Source of the DNA: CAVQJU01 sp963754955
Lineage (GTDB): Bacteria; Acidobacteriota; Vicinamibacteria; Vicinamibacterales; CAVVIG01
Length of the DNA stretch: 64,000 bases
Assembly: GCA_963754955.1 (NCBI GenBank)
Contig: CAVWHY010000009.1
Coordinates: 1-64,000, forward strand
Reading direction: 5' to 3'
The translations under genes and the position numbers were made by a program. The notes beneath the pieces are model-generated. The model made no database searches, was not told the DNA's origin, and saw only the letters and a list, made by a program, of their open reading frames with translations. Of the stretch, positions 42,229 through 52,600 are shown piece by piece. Each line of letters begins with the position of its first letter. The first letter of the stretch is position 1.

Positions 42229-43263
42229 TCAGCCACCGAAGTACAGCACGCCGGCGGCGGTCGCGATCAGGTTGAGCACGCTGGCCGGCAGCATGATCTT
42301 CCATCCGAACTTCATCAGCTGGTCGTAGCGGTACCGCGGCAGCGTCCAGCGCATCCACACGTAGAAGAACAGCAGCGCACCGACCTTGAGCAGGAACCAG
42401 ATCCAGCCGAGCGACTCGGGCAGGAACGGCCCGTGCCATCCGCCGAGGAACAGGTCGGCGGCGACGGCCGACACGGTGACCATGTTCACGTACTCCGCGA
42501 GGAAGAACATCGCGAAGCTCATGCTGCTGTACTCGGTGTGGTAGCCCGCCACCAGCTCCTGTTCCGCCTCGGGAAAGTCGAACGGCGCGCGGTTCGTCTC
42601 GGCGACACCGGCCGTGAGGAAGATCAGGAAGCCCAGCGGCTGCAGGAAAATGAACCACCGGGGAATCACGCCGAACCACGCGCCCGCCTGGCCGTTGACG
42701 ATTTCGGTCAACGACAGCGAGTTGCCGACGAGGAGCACGCTGACGAGCGCCATGCCGTAGGACAGCTCGTAGCTGATCATCTGCGCCGACGATCGGAGAC
42801 CGCCAATCAGCGAGTACTTGCTGTTGGAGCTCCACCCGGCGAGCACGATGCCGTAGACGCTCATCGAGGCGATCGCGAAGATCACGAGCGCCGCGACGTT
42901 GACGTCCGCGACCTGCAGCCGCATCGGCTCGGGCAGCAGGCCGAAGAACGTCGTCCGTGCGCCGAAGGGCACGACCGCGAACGCGGCAAACGCGCAGGTG
43001 GCCGAGATGACGGGCGCCAGCGCGAAGAGGAGCGCGTCGGCGGCCTTCGGCCGCAGCTCCTCCTTGAACATCAGCTTGATCACGTCGGCGAACGGCTGCA
43101 GCAGTCCCTGCCAGCCGACGCGGGTCGGGCCGTGGCGCTGCTGCAGCGCCGCCGCCAGCCGCCGCTCGACCCACACCATGGCGGCCGCCGAGAGCAGCAG
43201 CGCGTGGAAGACGACCACGATGATGACGACCTGCGCGATGAGCAGCGGGGTGATGGGCGGCAT
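42229..43263 (-). CDS. nuoH: NADH-quinone oxidoreductase subunit H
   Basis: A 344-residue subunit forming the quinone chamber entrance. Diagnostic segments are WVERRLAAALQQRHGPTRVG, PFADVIKLMFKEE, VAETNRAPFDFPEAEQELVA and GYHTEYSSMSFAMFFLAEY. It starts only 4 bp after the nuoF stop, so the nuoG and nuoI genes that usually occur around nuoH (G-H-I) are both missing from this operon. Confidence 0.96.
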   Translation of the reverse strand: MPPITPLLIAQVVIIVVVFHALLLSAAAMVWVERRLAAALQQRHGPTRVGWQGLLQPFADVIKLMFKEELRPKAADALLFALAPVISATCAFAAFAVVPFGARTTFFGLLPEPMRLQVADVNVAALVIFAIASMSVYGIVLAGWSSNSKYSLIGGLRSSAQMISYELSYGMALVSVLLVGNSLSLTEIVNGQAGAWFGVIPRWFIFLQPLGFLIFLTAGVAETNRAPFDFPEAEQELVAGYHTEYSSMSFAMFFLAEYVNMVTVSAVAADLFLGGWHGPFLPESLGWIWFLLKVGALLFFYVWMRWTLPRYRYDQLMKFGWKIMLPASVLNLIATAAGVLYFGG

Positions 43264-43267
43264 CCGC

Positions 43268-44566
43268 CTAGTGCGCCCCCACCGCGTGAGCAGACCGCGC
43301 GCGCCAGTTGGCCGGCAGCGTGCACTTGCCTTCCCTGATGTGCGATTCGTACTCGTGCCGGAAATGCTTCAGGGTCGTCACGACCGGCGTGACCGCGGCG
43401 TCGCCGAACGCGCACAGCGTCTTGCCGGCGATGTTGGCGGAAATGCTCGACAGCAGGTCGAGGTCCTGCAACCGCCCTTCGCCGCGTTCGATCCGCTGCA
43501 GGATCTTGTGCAGCCAGTCGGTGCCCTCCCGGCAGGGCGTGCACTTGCCGCAGGACTCGTGTCGGTAGAAGTGCAGCAGGTTCTCGGCAAGCCAGACCAT
43601 GCACGTCGTGTCGTCGAGGACGACGATGGCGGCCGATCCGAGGAGCGACCCGGCTTTCTGGATCGCGTCGAAGCTCGCCTGCGTATCCAGTTGATCCGGC
43701 ATCAGAATCGGCACCGATGAACCGCCCGGGATGACAGCCTTGAGCGTCCGCCCGTCGCGGACGCCGCCGGCGAAGCCGTCGATCAGCTCGCGCAGCGTGA
43801 TCTGCATCGACGCCTCGTACACCCCGGGCCGCTTCACGTGACCGCTGACGCAGTACAACTTCGGCCCGCCGTTCTTCTCCGGCCCGAGCGACGTGTACCA
43901 CTCCGCGCCTTTGCGCACGATCAGCGGCACGTTGCAGAGTGTTTCGACGTTGTTCACGGCCGTCGGCTTGCCGTACAGCCCGACCACGGCCGGGAACGGC
44001 GGCTTGTTGCGCGGCTGCGCGCGCTTGCCCTCGAGCGATTCGAGCAGCGCCGTCTCCTCGCCGGCCTCATACGCGCCGGCGCCGCGGTGCACGAAGACGT
44101 CGCAGTCGAAACCGGAGCCGAGGATGTTCTTCCCCAGGAACCCGCGCGCGTACGCCTCGTCGATGGCCCGCTCGAGCACGTGCTGGACGTGGAGGAACTC
44201 GCCGCGGATGTAGATGTACGCCGTCTTCGCGCCGATCGCGTAGCACCCAATCGCGCAGCCCTCGATCAGCAGGTGAGGATTGCGCTCCATCAGCAGGTGA
44301 TCCTTGAACGTCCCGGGCTCGCTCTCGTCCGCGTTGCACGCGATATAGCGGGGGGTGGCTTTCTTGTCGACGAACTGCCACTTCATCCCCGTGGGAAAGC
44401 CCGCGCCGCCCCGCCCGCGCAGCCCGGACGCCTTCACCAGCTCGATGATCTCGTCCGGCGTCTTCGCGAGCGCCAGCTTCAGCGCATCGTAGCCTTCGTG
44501 CTGGAGGTAGAAGTCCAGCGTGAAGGCGTTCGGCTCGCGAACATACTTTGTGAGAATCGGGTCCAT
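43268..44566 (-). CDS. nuoF: NADH-quinone oxidoreductase subunit F (NADH-binding, FMN)
   Basis: A 432-residue flavoprotein that oxidises NADH. The NADH/FMN site is GLRGRGGAGFPTGMKW, the FMN part CNADESEPGTFKDHLL, and the 4Fe-4S N3 ligands ESCGKCTPCREG plus a cysteine near AGKTLCAFGDA. The usual YICGEE motif reads YEAGEE here (about residue 170), so a normally conserved cysteine is replaced by alanine. The C-terminus extends by about 20 residues past KCTLP. A short CACGAAG repeat separates it from nuoE. Confidence 0.95.
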   Translation of the reverse strand: MDPILTKYVREPNAFTLDFYLQHEGYDALKLALAKTPDEIIELVKASGLRGRGGAGFPTGMKWQFVDKKATPRYIACNADESEPGTFKDHLLMERNPHLLIEGCAIGCYAIGAKTAYIYIRGEFLHVQHVLERAIDEAYARGFLGKNILGSGFDCDVFVHRGAGAYEAGEETALLESLEGKRAQPRNKPPFPAVVGLYGKPTAVNNVETLCNVPLIVRKGAEWYTSLGPEKNGGPKLYCVSGHVKRPGVYEASMQITLRELIDGFAGGVRDGRTLKAVIPGGSSVPILMPDQLDTQASFDAIQKAGSLLGSAAIVVLDDTTCMVWLAENLLHFYRHESCGKCTPCREGTDWLHKILQRIERGEGRLQDLDLLSSISANIAGKTLCAFGDAAVTPVVTTLKHFRHEYESHIREGKCTLPANWRARSAHAVGAH

Positions 44567-44580
44567 ATCAGCAGCCGTGT

Positions 44581-44612
44581 ATCACGAAGCCACGAAGAAC
44601 CACGAAGGGCAC
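44581..44612. repeat. CACGAAG-type repeat between nuoE and nuoF
   Basis: Three CACGAAG units with 9-10 bp spacing; only one arm is visible. It resembles the left arm of the CACAGAGG family. Confidence 0.6.
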
Positions 44613-44628
44613 AACACACAATGAAAAG

Positions 44629-45273
44629 TCATCGGCTCTTTTCGCGCTCCACCACGTGGTGGCAGCCCGACAGGGCCGCTTCGCCGCGGGCGCGGATGTC
44701 GTCGACGAGCTGCGCCGCGTCCTCCGGCTTCTGGCACTCGTGCCAGGCGTCGTTCACCATGACGACCGGCGCGCGGTCGCACGCGCCGAGGCACTCGACC
44801 TCGAGCAGCGTGAACGTCCCGCTGGCGTCGGTCTCGCCGGGCTTGAGGCCCGTTTTCGCCCGCAGTTCCTCGGTGACGCGCTCGGCGCCGTTCAGCGCGC
44901 AGGAGAGCGTCCGGCAGACCTGCAGCACGAACTTCCCCACCGGCCGCGTGTAGTACATCGTGTAAAAAGACGTCACGTCCTCGACGTCCGCCCGCGTGAT
45001 GCCGAGGAGCTCGGCGACGTGACGGATCGCGTTGGCGGTGATGTAGCCCTGCTGGTACTGAGCCAGGTAGAGCGCCGGCAGCACAGCGGATCGGCGGTTC
45101 TCCGGCGGATATCGCTTCACGATCTCGTCGAACCGCGCGCGGTTCTCCGGCGAATACGCGAACGCCGGCCCTTCGTCCTCGAGCTTCCGGGACGACTTGT
45201 GGAAGGTGGCGTCATACGCCATCTTCGGGTGGAAACTCACCGGACTCCGTTTCCCGTTGCCCTCATCGGTCAA
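44629..45273 (-). CDS. nuoE: NADH-quinone oxidoreductase subunit E (2Fe-2S N1a)
   Basis: A 214-residue thioredoxin-fold subunit. Ligands of cluster N1a are in VCRTLSCALNGAE and ECLGACDRAPVVMVND. The helical N-part FDEIVKRYPPENRRSAVLPA, then YLAQYQQGYITANAIRHVAE is typical; the first 35 residues and the histidine-containing last 20 are extensions. It overlaps the nuoD end by 11 nt. Confidence 0.94.
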   Translation of the reverse strand: MTDEGNGKRSPVSFHPKMAYDATFHKSSRKLEDEGPAFAYSPENRARFDEIVKRYPPENRRSAVLPALYLAQYQQGYITANAIRHVAELLGITRADVEDVTSFYTMYYTRPVGKFVLQVCRTLSCALNGAERVTEELRAKTGLKPGETDASGTFTLLEVECLGACDRAPVVMVNDAWHECQKPEDAAQLVDDIRARGEAALSGCHHVVEREKSR

Positions 45274-46445
45274 CGTCTCCCATCACCACATCGATCGAAC
45301 CGATCACGGCGATCACATCGGCGATGAGGCCGCCGACGATCATTCGTTCGAGCGCCTGGCACGCCAGGAGCGAGGGCGCGCGCGACTTGATCCGCCACGG
45401 CCGGTTCGTGCCGTCCGACACCACGCTGAAGCCCTGCTCGCCCCGCGGCCCCTCGACCGGCACGTACGCTTCACCCGCGGGCACGGTGAAGCCCTGCGAG
45501 TAGATCAGGAAGTGCTGAATCAACGCTTCCATCTCCGTGTAGACGCGATCCTTCGGCGGCGGAGTGATGCGGGGATCGTCGATGGCGTACGGCCCGGTCG
45601 GCGTGATCCGGTCGAGCGCCTGCCGGCAGATCTTCATGCTCTCGCGCATCTCGGCGACGCGCACCGTGTAACGCGCGAACACGTCGCCGTCGGTCGCCGT
45701 CGGCACGGTAAATTCGTACGTCTCGTATCCAAGATACGGAAACGCCTTGCGGACGTCGTAGCCCACGCCGGCCGCGCGCGCGATCGGCCCGAGCAGGCTG
45801 TACGCCACGGCGTCCTCTTTCGAAATGACGCCCACGCCCTTCGTTCGCTTCAGGTAGATCTCGTTGTTCGTCAACAGGTCTTCGTACTCGTCGATCTTGA
45901 CCACGAACCGGTCGAGAAACGCGCGGACCGCCTCGTGAAACCCGCGAGGCAGGTCCTCGCGCAGGCCGCCGACGCGCATGTAGCTCGGGAACATCCGGAA
46001 GCCGGCGATCATCTCGTTGATGTTCAGCAGCAGCTCGCGCTCCCGGAAGCAGTACAGCATCACCGAGACGGCGCCCACCTCCATGCCGTGGGTGCCGAGC
46101 CAGACCAGGTGGGAATTGATCCGCTGCAGCTCCGCGAGCAGGATGCGGATGTTCTTCACGCGGTCGGGAACCTCGACGGCGAGGAGCTGTCTCGACCGAC
46201 ATGCAGAACGCCATGCTGTTGGACTGCGCGCTCAGGTAGTCCATCCGCTCGACGAGCGGAATCACCTGCTGCCACTTCTTCTGCTCGGCCGTCTTCTCGA
46301 TGCCCGTGTGCAGGTAGCCGATCGTCGGCGACGCCGAGAGGATGGTCTCGCCGTCGAGCTCCAGCACCAGGCGCAGCACGCCGTGCGTGCTGGGGTGCTG
46401 CGGCCCCATGTTGACGGTCATCGTCTCGCTGCGGAGGGCAGGCAT
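45263..46445 (-). CDS. nuoD: NADH-quinone oxidoreductase subunit D, one frame break
   Basis: The quinone-site subunit. Starts MPALRSETMTVNMGPQHPST; GPQHPSTHGVLRLVLELDGE and GYLHTGIEKTAEQKKWQQVI are diagnostic. Near 46180, after FCMSVE, one extra base shifts the frame to LLAVEVPDRVKNIR, and the rest (RINSHLVWLGTHGMEVGAVS, SYMRVGGLREDLP, ending VIAVIGSIDVVMGDVDR) is intact. About 393 residues. Confidence 0.94.
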
Positions 46446-46460
46446 GATCGTGTCCGCGCC

Positions 46461-47022
46461 CTAGCCTTCGTGTCCCGGCCGCGACAGCCGGTCGCGCTGA
46501 ATGTTCTCGCGGAATTCCTGTTCCGTCACCTGCAGCGCTTCGGACGCGTACGCGGGCCGCCGGATCTGCACCGGGAAATCCTTGCGCAGCGGGAAGCCTT
46601 CCCAGTCCTCCGGCATCAGCAACCGCCGCGGGTCGGGATGGCCGTCGAACGCGATCCCGAACATGTCCCACACTTCCCGCTCGAGCCAGTTGGCAGCCGG
46701 CCAGATCCCGCTGACCGTCGCGATGTGCGCATCCGGCCCCGCCAGACGCACCTTCATCCGGAGCCGCAGCCGGTGCTCGATCGACACGAGCAGGTACATC
46801 AGCTCGAACCGCGGCTCGCGCGGCCAGAAATCGTAGGCGGTCAGCTCCGCGAGAAAGTCGAAGCGCAGGTCCGGCGCATCGCGGAGCGCCCGGCCGATCT
46901 CGGGCACACGCTCCGCCGGCGCATAGACGGACGTCTGGAGATCGACGGTCGCGCACGTGTTCGAAGGCGACGCCGGGCACGGCGAGTTCGAGCCGGCCGA
47001 CGAGCTCGGTGCTGCCTTCCAT
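46461..47022 (-). CDS. nuoC: NADH-quinone oxidoreductase subunit C, one frame break
   Basis: The 30-kDa peripheral arm subunit. It starts MEGSTELVGRLELAVPGVAF at 47022, directly after nuoB. Near 46955 one extra base shifts the frame to TVDLQTSVYAPAERV. ELTAYDFWPREPRFELMYLL and NWLEREVWDMFGIAFDGHPD follow, with RRLLMPEDWEGFPLRKDFPV. About 186 residues. It is separate from nuoD, not fused. Confidence 0.92.
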
Positions 47023-47487
47023 CTACGAAAGGCGCTGCTCGGCGATCTTCCGCTGGAGCTGGACGATGCCGTAGATGAGGGATTCGGGGCGAGGCGGGCA
47101 GCCGGGCACGTACACGTCGACCGGAACGACCTGATCGACGCCCTGCACGATCGCGTAGTTGTCGAAGACGCCGCCAATCGACGCGCAGGCGCCCATGGAG
47201 ATGACCCACTTGGGCTCCGGCATCTGGTCGTAGATGCGGCGCAGCGCCGGCGCCATCTTCCGCGACAGGCGGCCGGCGACGATCATCAGGTCGGACTGGC
47301 GAGGGCTGCCGCGAAACACTTCCGCGCCGAAGCGCGCGATGTCGTAGCGCGAGCAGCTCATGGCCATCATCTCGATCGCGCAGCAGGCGAGCCCGAAGGT
47401 GACCGGCCAGATGGACGAGCGGCGCGCCCACTGAACCATCTTCTCGACGCTCGTCGTCAGGACCGGGATTTCGCTTTCAAGACCCAT
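47023..47487 (-). CDS. nuoB: NADH-quinone oxidoreductase subunit B (cluster N2)
   Basis: A 154-residue PSST-type subunit holding the terminal 4Fe-4S cluster N2. The tandem cysteines are in FGLACCAIEMMA, with GACASIGG and VPGCPPRPE supplying the others. RGSPRQSDLMIVAGRLSRKM is the quinone-site region. It starts 3 bp after nuoA. Confidence 0.97.
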   Translation of the reverse strand: MGLESEIPVLTTSVEKMVQWARRSSIWPVTFGLACCAIEMMAMSCSRYDIARFGAEVFRGSPRQSDLMIVAGRLSRKMAPALRRIYDQMPEPKWVISMGACASIGGVFDNYAIVQGVDQVVPVDVYVPGCPPRPESLIYGIVQLQRKIAEQRLS

Positions 47488-47490
47488 ACG

Positions 47491-47892
47491 TCATGCCACC
47501 TTCCGTGTCCTCTGCGCCTCGGCGGCGTCGCTCTTCTCGTTGCCCCAGTCGAGCGCGCCCTTGCGCCAGACGTAGACGTATCCGGCGAGCAGCAGCAGCA
47601 TGAACAGCACGACCTGGATGAACCCGTTCCACCCGAGGTCGCGCAGGGCCATCGCCCAGGGGTAAAGGAACGCCACCTCGATGTCGAACAGCAGGAAGAT
47701 CATCGCGACCAGGTAGAACTTGACCGACTGGCGCTCGCGGGCATCGCCGACCGCCGGCATGCCGCACTCGTACGGGGCACTCTTCTCGGGCGTCGGACGG
47801 CTCGGGCCGAGGACGTTCGACAGACCGACCGACACGAGCGCGAACCCCGCGCCCATTACGATCATGATGAGGATGGAAAGCCAGCCCTGCAT
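47491..47892 (-). CDS. nuoA: NADH-quinone oxidoreductase subunit A
   Basis: A 133-residue, three-helix subunit. KSAPYECGMPAVGDARERQS contains the conserved loop cysteine, followed by VKFYLVAMIFLLFDIEVAFL. First gene of the nuo operon. I see no convincing promoter in the 134-bp divergent spacer, which is largely repeat sequence. Confidence 0.96.
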   Translation of the reverse strand: MQGWLSILIMIVMGAGFALVSVGLSNVLGPSRPTPEKSAPYECGMPAVGDARERQSVKFYLVAMIFLLFDIEVAFLYPWAMALRDLGWNGFIQVVLFMLLLLAGYVYVWRKGALDWGNEKSDAAEAQRTRKVA

Positions 47893-47969
47893 TCGTCAGA
47901 ATTCCGGGGCAGATCAGCTTGTGAACGATTTCCCAAGCTCGAACGCTTCATGCTATCGCACTCCAGACC

Positions 47970-48022
47970 CACTGTCGACTGTCGAGTGCCAGACCGTCGC
48001 CCGTCGCCCGTCGACTGCCGAC
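47970..48022. repeat. 7-bp repeat (GTCGACT/GTCGCCC) upstream of the glycosyltransferase gene
   Basis: Units GTCGACT, GTCGCCC and GCCGACT repeat with 7-bp period across most of the nuoA/glycosyltransferase divergent spacer. Related to the ACTGCCG units at 28566-28602. Confidence 0.65.
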
Positions 48023-48026
48023 TACA

Positions 48027-49365
48027 ATGGCCGCCATGCGGCTGGCGTGGTTTTCGCCCCTCCCTCCCGATCCTTCCGGGATCGCGGCGTACAGCTCCGA
48101 GGTGCTGCCGCTGCTTGACTCCGGCGGGTGGTCGATCGACCGGTTCGTCGACAGGCTGCCGACGGCCGGCGACTCCAACGTGTTCAACGCACACGACTTC
48201 GTCTGGAAACACCTGCGAGCACCGTACGATCTCGTGGTGTACCAGGTCGGCAACGCCCGGTGGCACGACTACATGTGGGCGTATCTCGCGGCCTACCCGG
48301 GCCTCGTCGTCCTGCACGACACCCGCCTCCACCACGCGCGGGCGCGCCACCTGTTGAGCCAGGGCCGTCCGGACGACTATCGTCGCGAGTTTCGCTACGA
48401 CCATCCAGACGCGCCGCCCGGTGTCGAGGAATTCGCCGTCGAGGGACTGAGCGGGTCGACCTACTACCTCTGGTCCATGCTGCCGGTCGTCCTCCGCACG
48501 GCCAGGCTGGCCGCCGTACATAACGTCCGCGTCGCCGGCGACCTTCACCGCCAGTATCCGGACGTCCGCGTGGATCCGATCCGGATGGGCGTTCCTCCGT
48601 GCCTGCCCGGCCCGCGCAGCGCCGGAGGCGGCGAAATCAGGGCTGCGCCGTGAGTTGGGCATTGCGGACACGGCGACCGTGTTCGTCGCGTTCGGACACG
48701 TCACGCCGGAAAAGCGGATCGAACCGGTTCTGGGCGGGCTCGCCGCGCTCGTCGGCGGCGGCAGGGACGCCCATCTTCTGCTCGTCGGCCAGGCCGCGGG
48801 GATGCCGTCGCTGCAGGCGCTGATCGCCGGACATGGCCTCGATGCCCGAGTCCGCCCGATTGGCTATGTCCCTGATGATCACGTCGCGGCGTACTTTGCG
48901 GCTGCCGATGCCTGCATGTGCCTGCGCTGGCCGACAGCTGGAGAAACCTCCGCCTCGTGGCTGCGTGCGCTCTCCGCAGGCACGCCGACCGTGATTACCG
49001 CCCTCGCTCACCTGGCCGACGTTCCGACCTTGGACGCCCTGACGGGGCGGCGCTCGCATCGGTCGCAGGCGCCCGTGGCGGTTTCAGTCGATCTGCTGGA
49101 CGAGGAGAACGGCGTGCGTGCCGCGATGGCGAGGCTTTCGGCGGATGCTCAGCTGCGGAGCGACCTCTCGATCGCCGGGCACGCGTATTGGTCGCGCGAG
49201 CACCGGCTCGAGTTGATGGCCGACGACTACCGGCGAGTCATACAGGAAGCAGCGGCGCGGCCTGCGCCCGTCCCGGACAGCCTGCCTGCGCACTTCACCG
49301 ACGACTATTCGGCGCTGGTGAGGCGGATCGAAGAAGAGATGGGAGTGAACACGCGACTCGTGTGA
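48027..49365 (+). CDS. glycosyltransferase family 4-like protein, one frame break
   Basis: Starts MAAMRLAWFSPLPPDPSGIA (48027; 48036 also possible). Near 48620 one extra base ends the first frame; the second continues GLRRELGIADTATVFVAFGH, then VTPEKRIEPVLGGLAAL and ADACMCLRWPTAGETSASWL, the donor-binding half of GT-B group 1 enzymes. The mature length is about 445 residues. The acceptor is unknown; it probably acts in polysaccharide assembly. It stands alone, divergent from nuoA. Confidence 0.82.
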
Positions 49366-49390
49366 CCGGTTGCCCGGTCACCCGGCAGGA

Positions 49391-49660
49391 TCAGGCGTTG
49401 AGCAGCGAGGTCGTTTCGGCCATTCGCCGATCGATTTCGGCCATCGCCTGGCCAATCTGCGCGCGCCGCCGCTCGTGCGCCGTGGCGGTGAGCTGACGTT
49501 CGAGCTCGGTGCGCGCCAGGCGCAGCGACTCGAGCTGCCGGAGGGCTTCCGGATCGCGCACGTCGCGCACCTGCGACTTCGCGCGCTCGCGCTCGAGCTC
49601 TTCCATCCGCTCCTGAATTCTCGAATCTGCGTCGATGAGTCCTTCGCCGGCATCGCCCAT
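49391..49660 (-). CDS. small coiled-coil hypothetical protein
   Basis: An 89-residue, almost entirely helical protein (RIQERMEELERERAKSQ, then ALRQLESLRLARTELERQLT). I do not recognise a family. It lies between the glycosyltransferase (convergent) and the helicase gene (divergent start 25 bp away). Codon-position GC pattern looks coding by eye. Confidence 0.55.
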   Translation of the reverse strand: MGDAGEGLIDADSRIQERMEELERERAKSQVRDVRDPEALRQLESLRLARTELERQLTATAHERRRAQIGQAMAEIDRRMAETTSLLNA

Positions 49661-49685
49661 ATTTTTCCCACTATAAGATGACTGA

Positions 49686-52600
49686 ATGACCGCGCGTTCT
49701 TCCGCGGACCCGCTCGCCGTGTTTCATCCGGCGGTTCGCGCGTGGTTCGAATCCGTATTCGACGCGCCCACGCGACCCCAGACCCTCGGCTGGCCCGCTA
49801 TCGCCCGCCGCGAATCGACGCTGATCCTCGCACCGACCGGCAGCGGCAAGACGCTCACTGCCTTCCTGTCATGCCTCGACCGGTTGATGTTCGCACCCGT
49901 GCCCGCCAAAGGCCAGCGATGCCGGGTGCTTTATGTCTCACCGCTCAAGGCGCTCGCCGTCGACGTTGAACGCAACCTCCGCTCGCCGCTGGCTGGGATC
50001 GCCCGGGTGGCGGCCGCTCGAGGCGACGTCCACATTTCACCGGCCATCGCGGTTCGCACCGGCGACACGCCGGCTGCCGACCGGGCCCGCTTTGTCCGGG
50101 AGCCTTCCGACATCCTTATTACGACGCCCGAATCGCTGTATTTACTTCTGACTTCAAACGCCCGCGAGTCGCTCCGGTCGGTCGAAACCGTGATCGTTGA
50201 CGAGATCCACGCCCTGGTGCCGACCAAGCGGGGCGTCCACCTCATGCTCTCGCTCGAGCGGCTGACGACGTTTGCCGCCGGACCGCTTCAGCGGATTGGG
50301 TTATCTGCCACACAACGCCCCCTCGACGAAGTTGCACGGTTTCTTGGAGGCGCCGAAACGGTTGGGGCCCGTCCCCGAAAAAGTCCCGGGCGCGGCCGGC
50401 TCTCGGAACCGGAAGCGGCACGCGAGGTCGCGGACGAGTTCGCCGCGCCGCGCGGCGCCATCCGCTACCGCCCTGTCACTATCGTCGATGCCGGACAGAA
50501 AAAGGCGCTGGCGCTCAGCGTACAGGTGCCCGTCGAGGACATGGCACGGCTGACGACGGCGGACGAAATCCCCAGCGGGCCATTGTCGGTCGGCGACACG
50601 CGGCCGTCGATCTGGGCGGCCATCCACCCTCGTCTCCTGGAGTTGATTCGCGCGCATCAGTCCACGCTGATCTTCGTGAACAGCCGGAGGCTGGCCGAGC
50701 GCCTGGCGGGCGCATTGAACGAGCTTGCCGGCGAGGTCCTCGTTCGGTCGCACCACGGGTCGATCGCACGCGAGCAGCGCGTCGAGGTCGAGGATCTGCT
50801 CAAGGGCGGCTCGCTGCGCGCGCTCGTCGCCACGTCCTCGCTCGAACTCGGCATCGATATGGGCGCGATCGACCTCGTGGTGCAGATCGAGTCGCCGCCG
50901 TCGGTCGCGAGCGGGCTCCAGCGAATCGGCCGGGGCGGCCACCAGGTCAACGCCATCAGCAAGGGCGTGATCTTCCCGAAGTTCCGCGGCGATCTCGTCG
51001 CCTGCGCGGCGGTGGCGCGCGCGATGCACGACGGCGACGTCGAAGCGACCCGCTATCCGCGCAATCCGCTGGACATCGTCGCGCAGCAGATCGTCGCGAT
51101 GGCGTCGATGGACACGTGGGACGCCGACGAGCTGTTCGCCACCATCAGGCGGGCGGCGCCGTTCGCAGAGCTGAGCCGCAACGTCTACGACGGCGTGCTC
51201 GACATGCTGTCGGGGCGCTATCCCTCCGACGAATTCGCCGAACTGCGGCCCCGCATCACCTGGGACCGCGTCGCCGGCACCGTCAGCGGACGCGAGAACG
51301 CGAAGCGGGTGGCGGTCATCAACGGCGGGACCATTCCCGACCGGGGTCTGTACGGCGTGTTCCTCGTCGGCGCCGGTCCCGGCGCGGCGCGCGTCGGCGA
51401 ACTGGACGAGGAAATGGTCTTCGAGAGCCGCCCGGGCGAAACCTTCGTGCTCGGTGCCTCCTCGTGGAGGATCGAAGAGATCACGCACGATCGCGTGCTC
51501 GTCTCCCCCGCGCCCGGCGAACCCGGCAAGATGCCGTTCTGGAAGGGCGACCGCGCCGGACGGCCGCTCGAATTCGGCCTCGCGATCGGGAAGCTGATGC
51601 GCACGCTGCTGCGCCTGCCGCCGGCCGCCGCAGTCGAACGCCTCACGCGCGACCATGACCTCGATGCGATGGCGGCGGAAAACCTCCTGCAGTATCTCCG
51701 CGACCAGATGGCGGCCACGCGGGCCGTGCCTGACGCATCGACGATCCTGATCGAACGCGTCCGGGACGAGCTCGGCGACTGGCGCGTGTGCGTCCTCTCG
51801 CCGCGCGGCGGCCGCATCCACGCGCCGTGGGCGATGGCCGTGGCGGCGAAGATCCGCGAGGAGCGCGGCATCGACGTCGAGACCCTCTGGGGCGACGATG
51901 GGTTCGTGGTGCGGTTTCCGGACGTGGACGAACCGCCCGACATCCGGCTGCTGCTGCCGGACCCGGATGACGTGCAGGCGCTCGTCGTCCGGCAGCTGGG
52001 CGCCACGGCGCTCTTCGCGGCGAAGTTCCGCGAGAACGCCGCCCGTTCGCTGCTGCTGCCCAAGCGGCGTCCGGGCATGCGCGCGCCGCTCTGGCAGCAG
52101 CGCAAGCGTTCGGCCAATCTGCTGGCGGTCGCGTCGAAGTACGGCTCGTTCCCGGTGCTGCTCGAAACGTATCGCGAGTGCCTCAGGGATTTCTTCGACA
52201 TGCCGGCACTGGTCGGCACGCTCGCCGACGTGAGGAGCCGGCGTATCCGCGTCGCGACGGCCGATTCCGAGCAGCCGTCGCCGTTTGCGGCCTCGCTGCT
52301 CTTCAGCTATGTGGCGAGTTTCCTGTACGACGGGGACGCCCCGCTCGCGGAGCGCCGGGCGCAGGCGCTCTCGGTCGATCAGGGCCAGCTCCGCGACCTG
52401 ATCGGCGACATCGAGCTTCGCGAGCTGCTCGACGCCGATTCCATGCAGGCGCTCGAGCGCGAGCTTCAGCGTCTCGATCCCGCGGTACCGCGCGAAGAGC
52501 GTCGACGGCGTGCACGACATGCTGCTGTCCCTCGGAGACCTCAGCGCAGAGGAGCTCGGCGGCCCGAACCACCGGCGAGGACGTCACCGCCTGGACCGGG

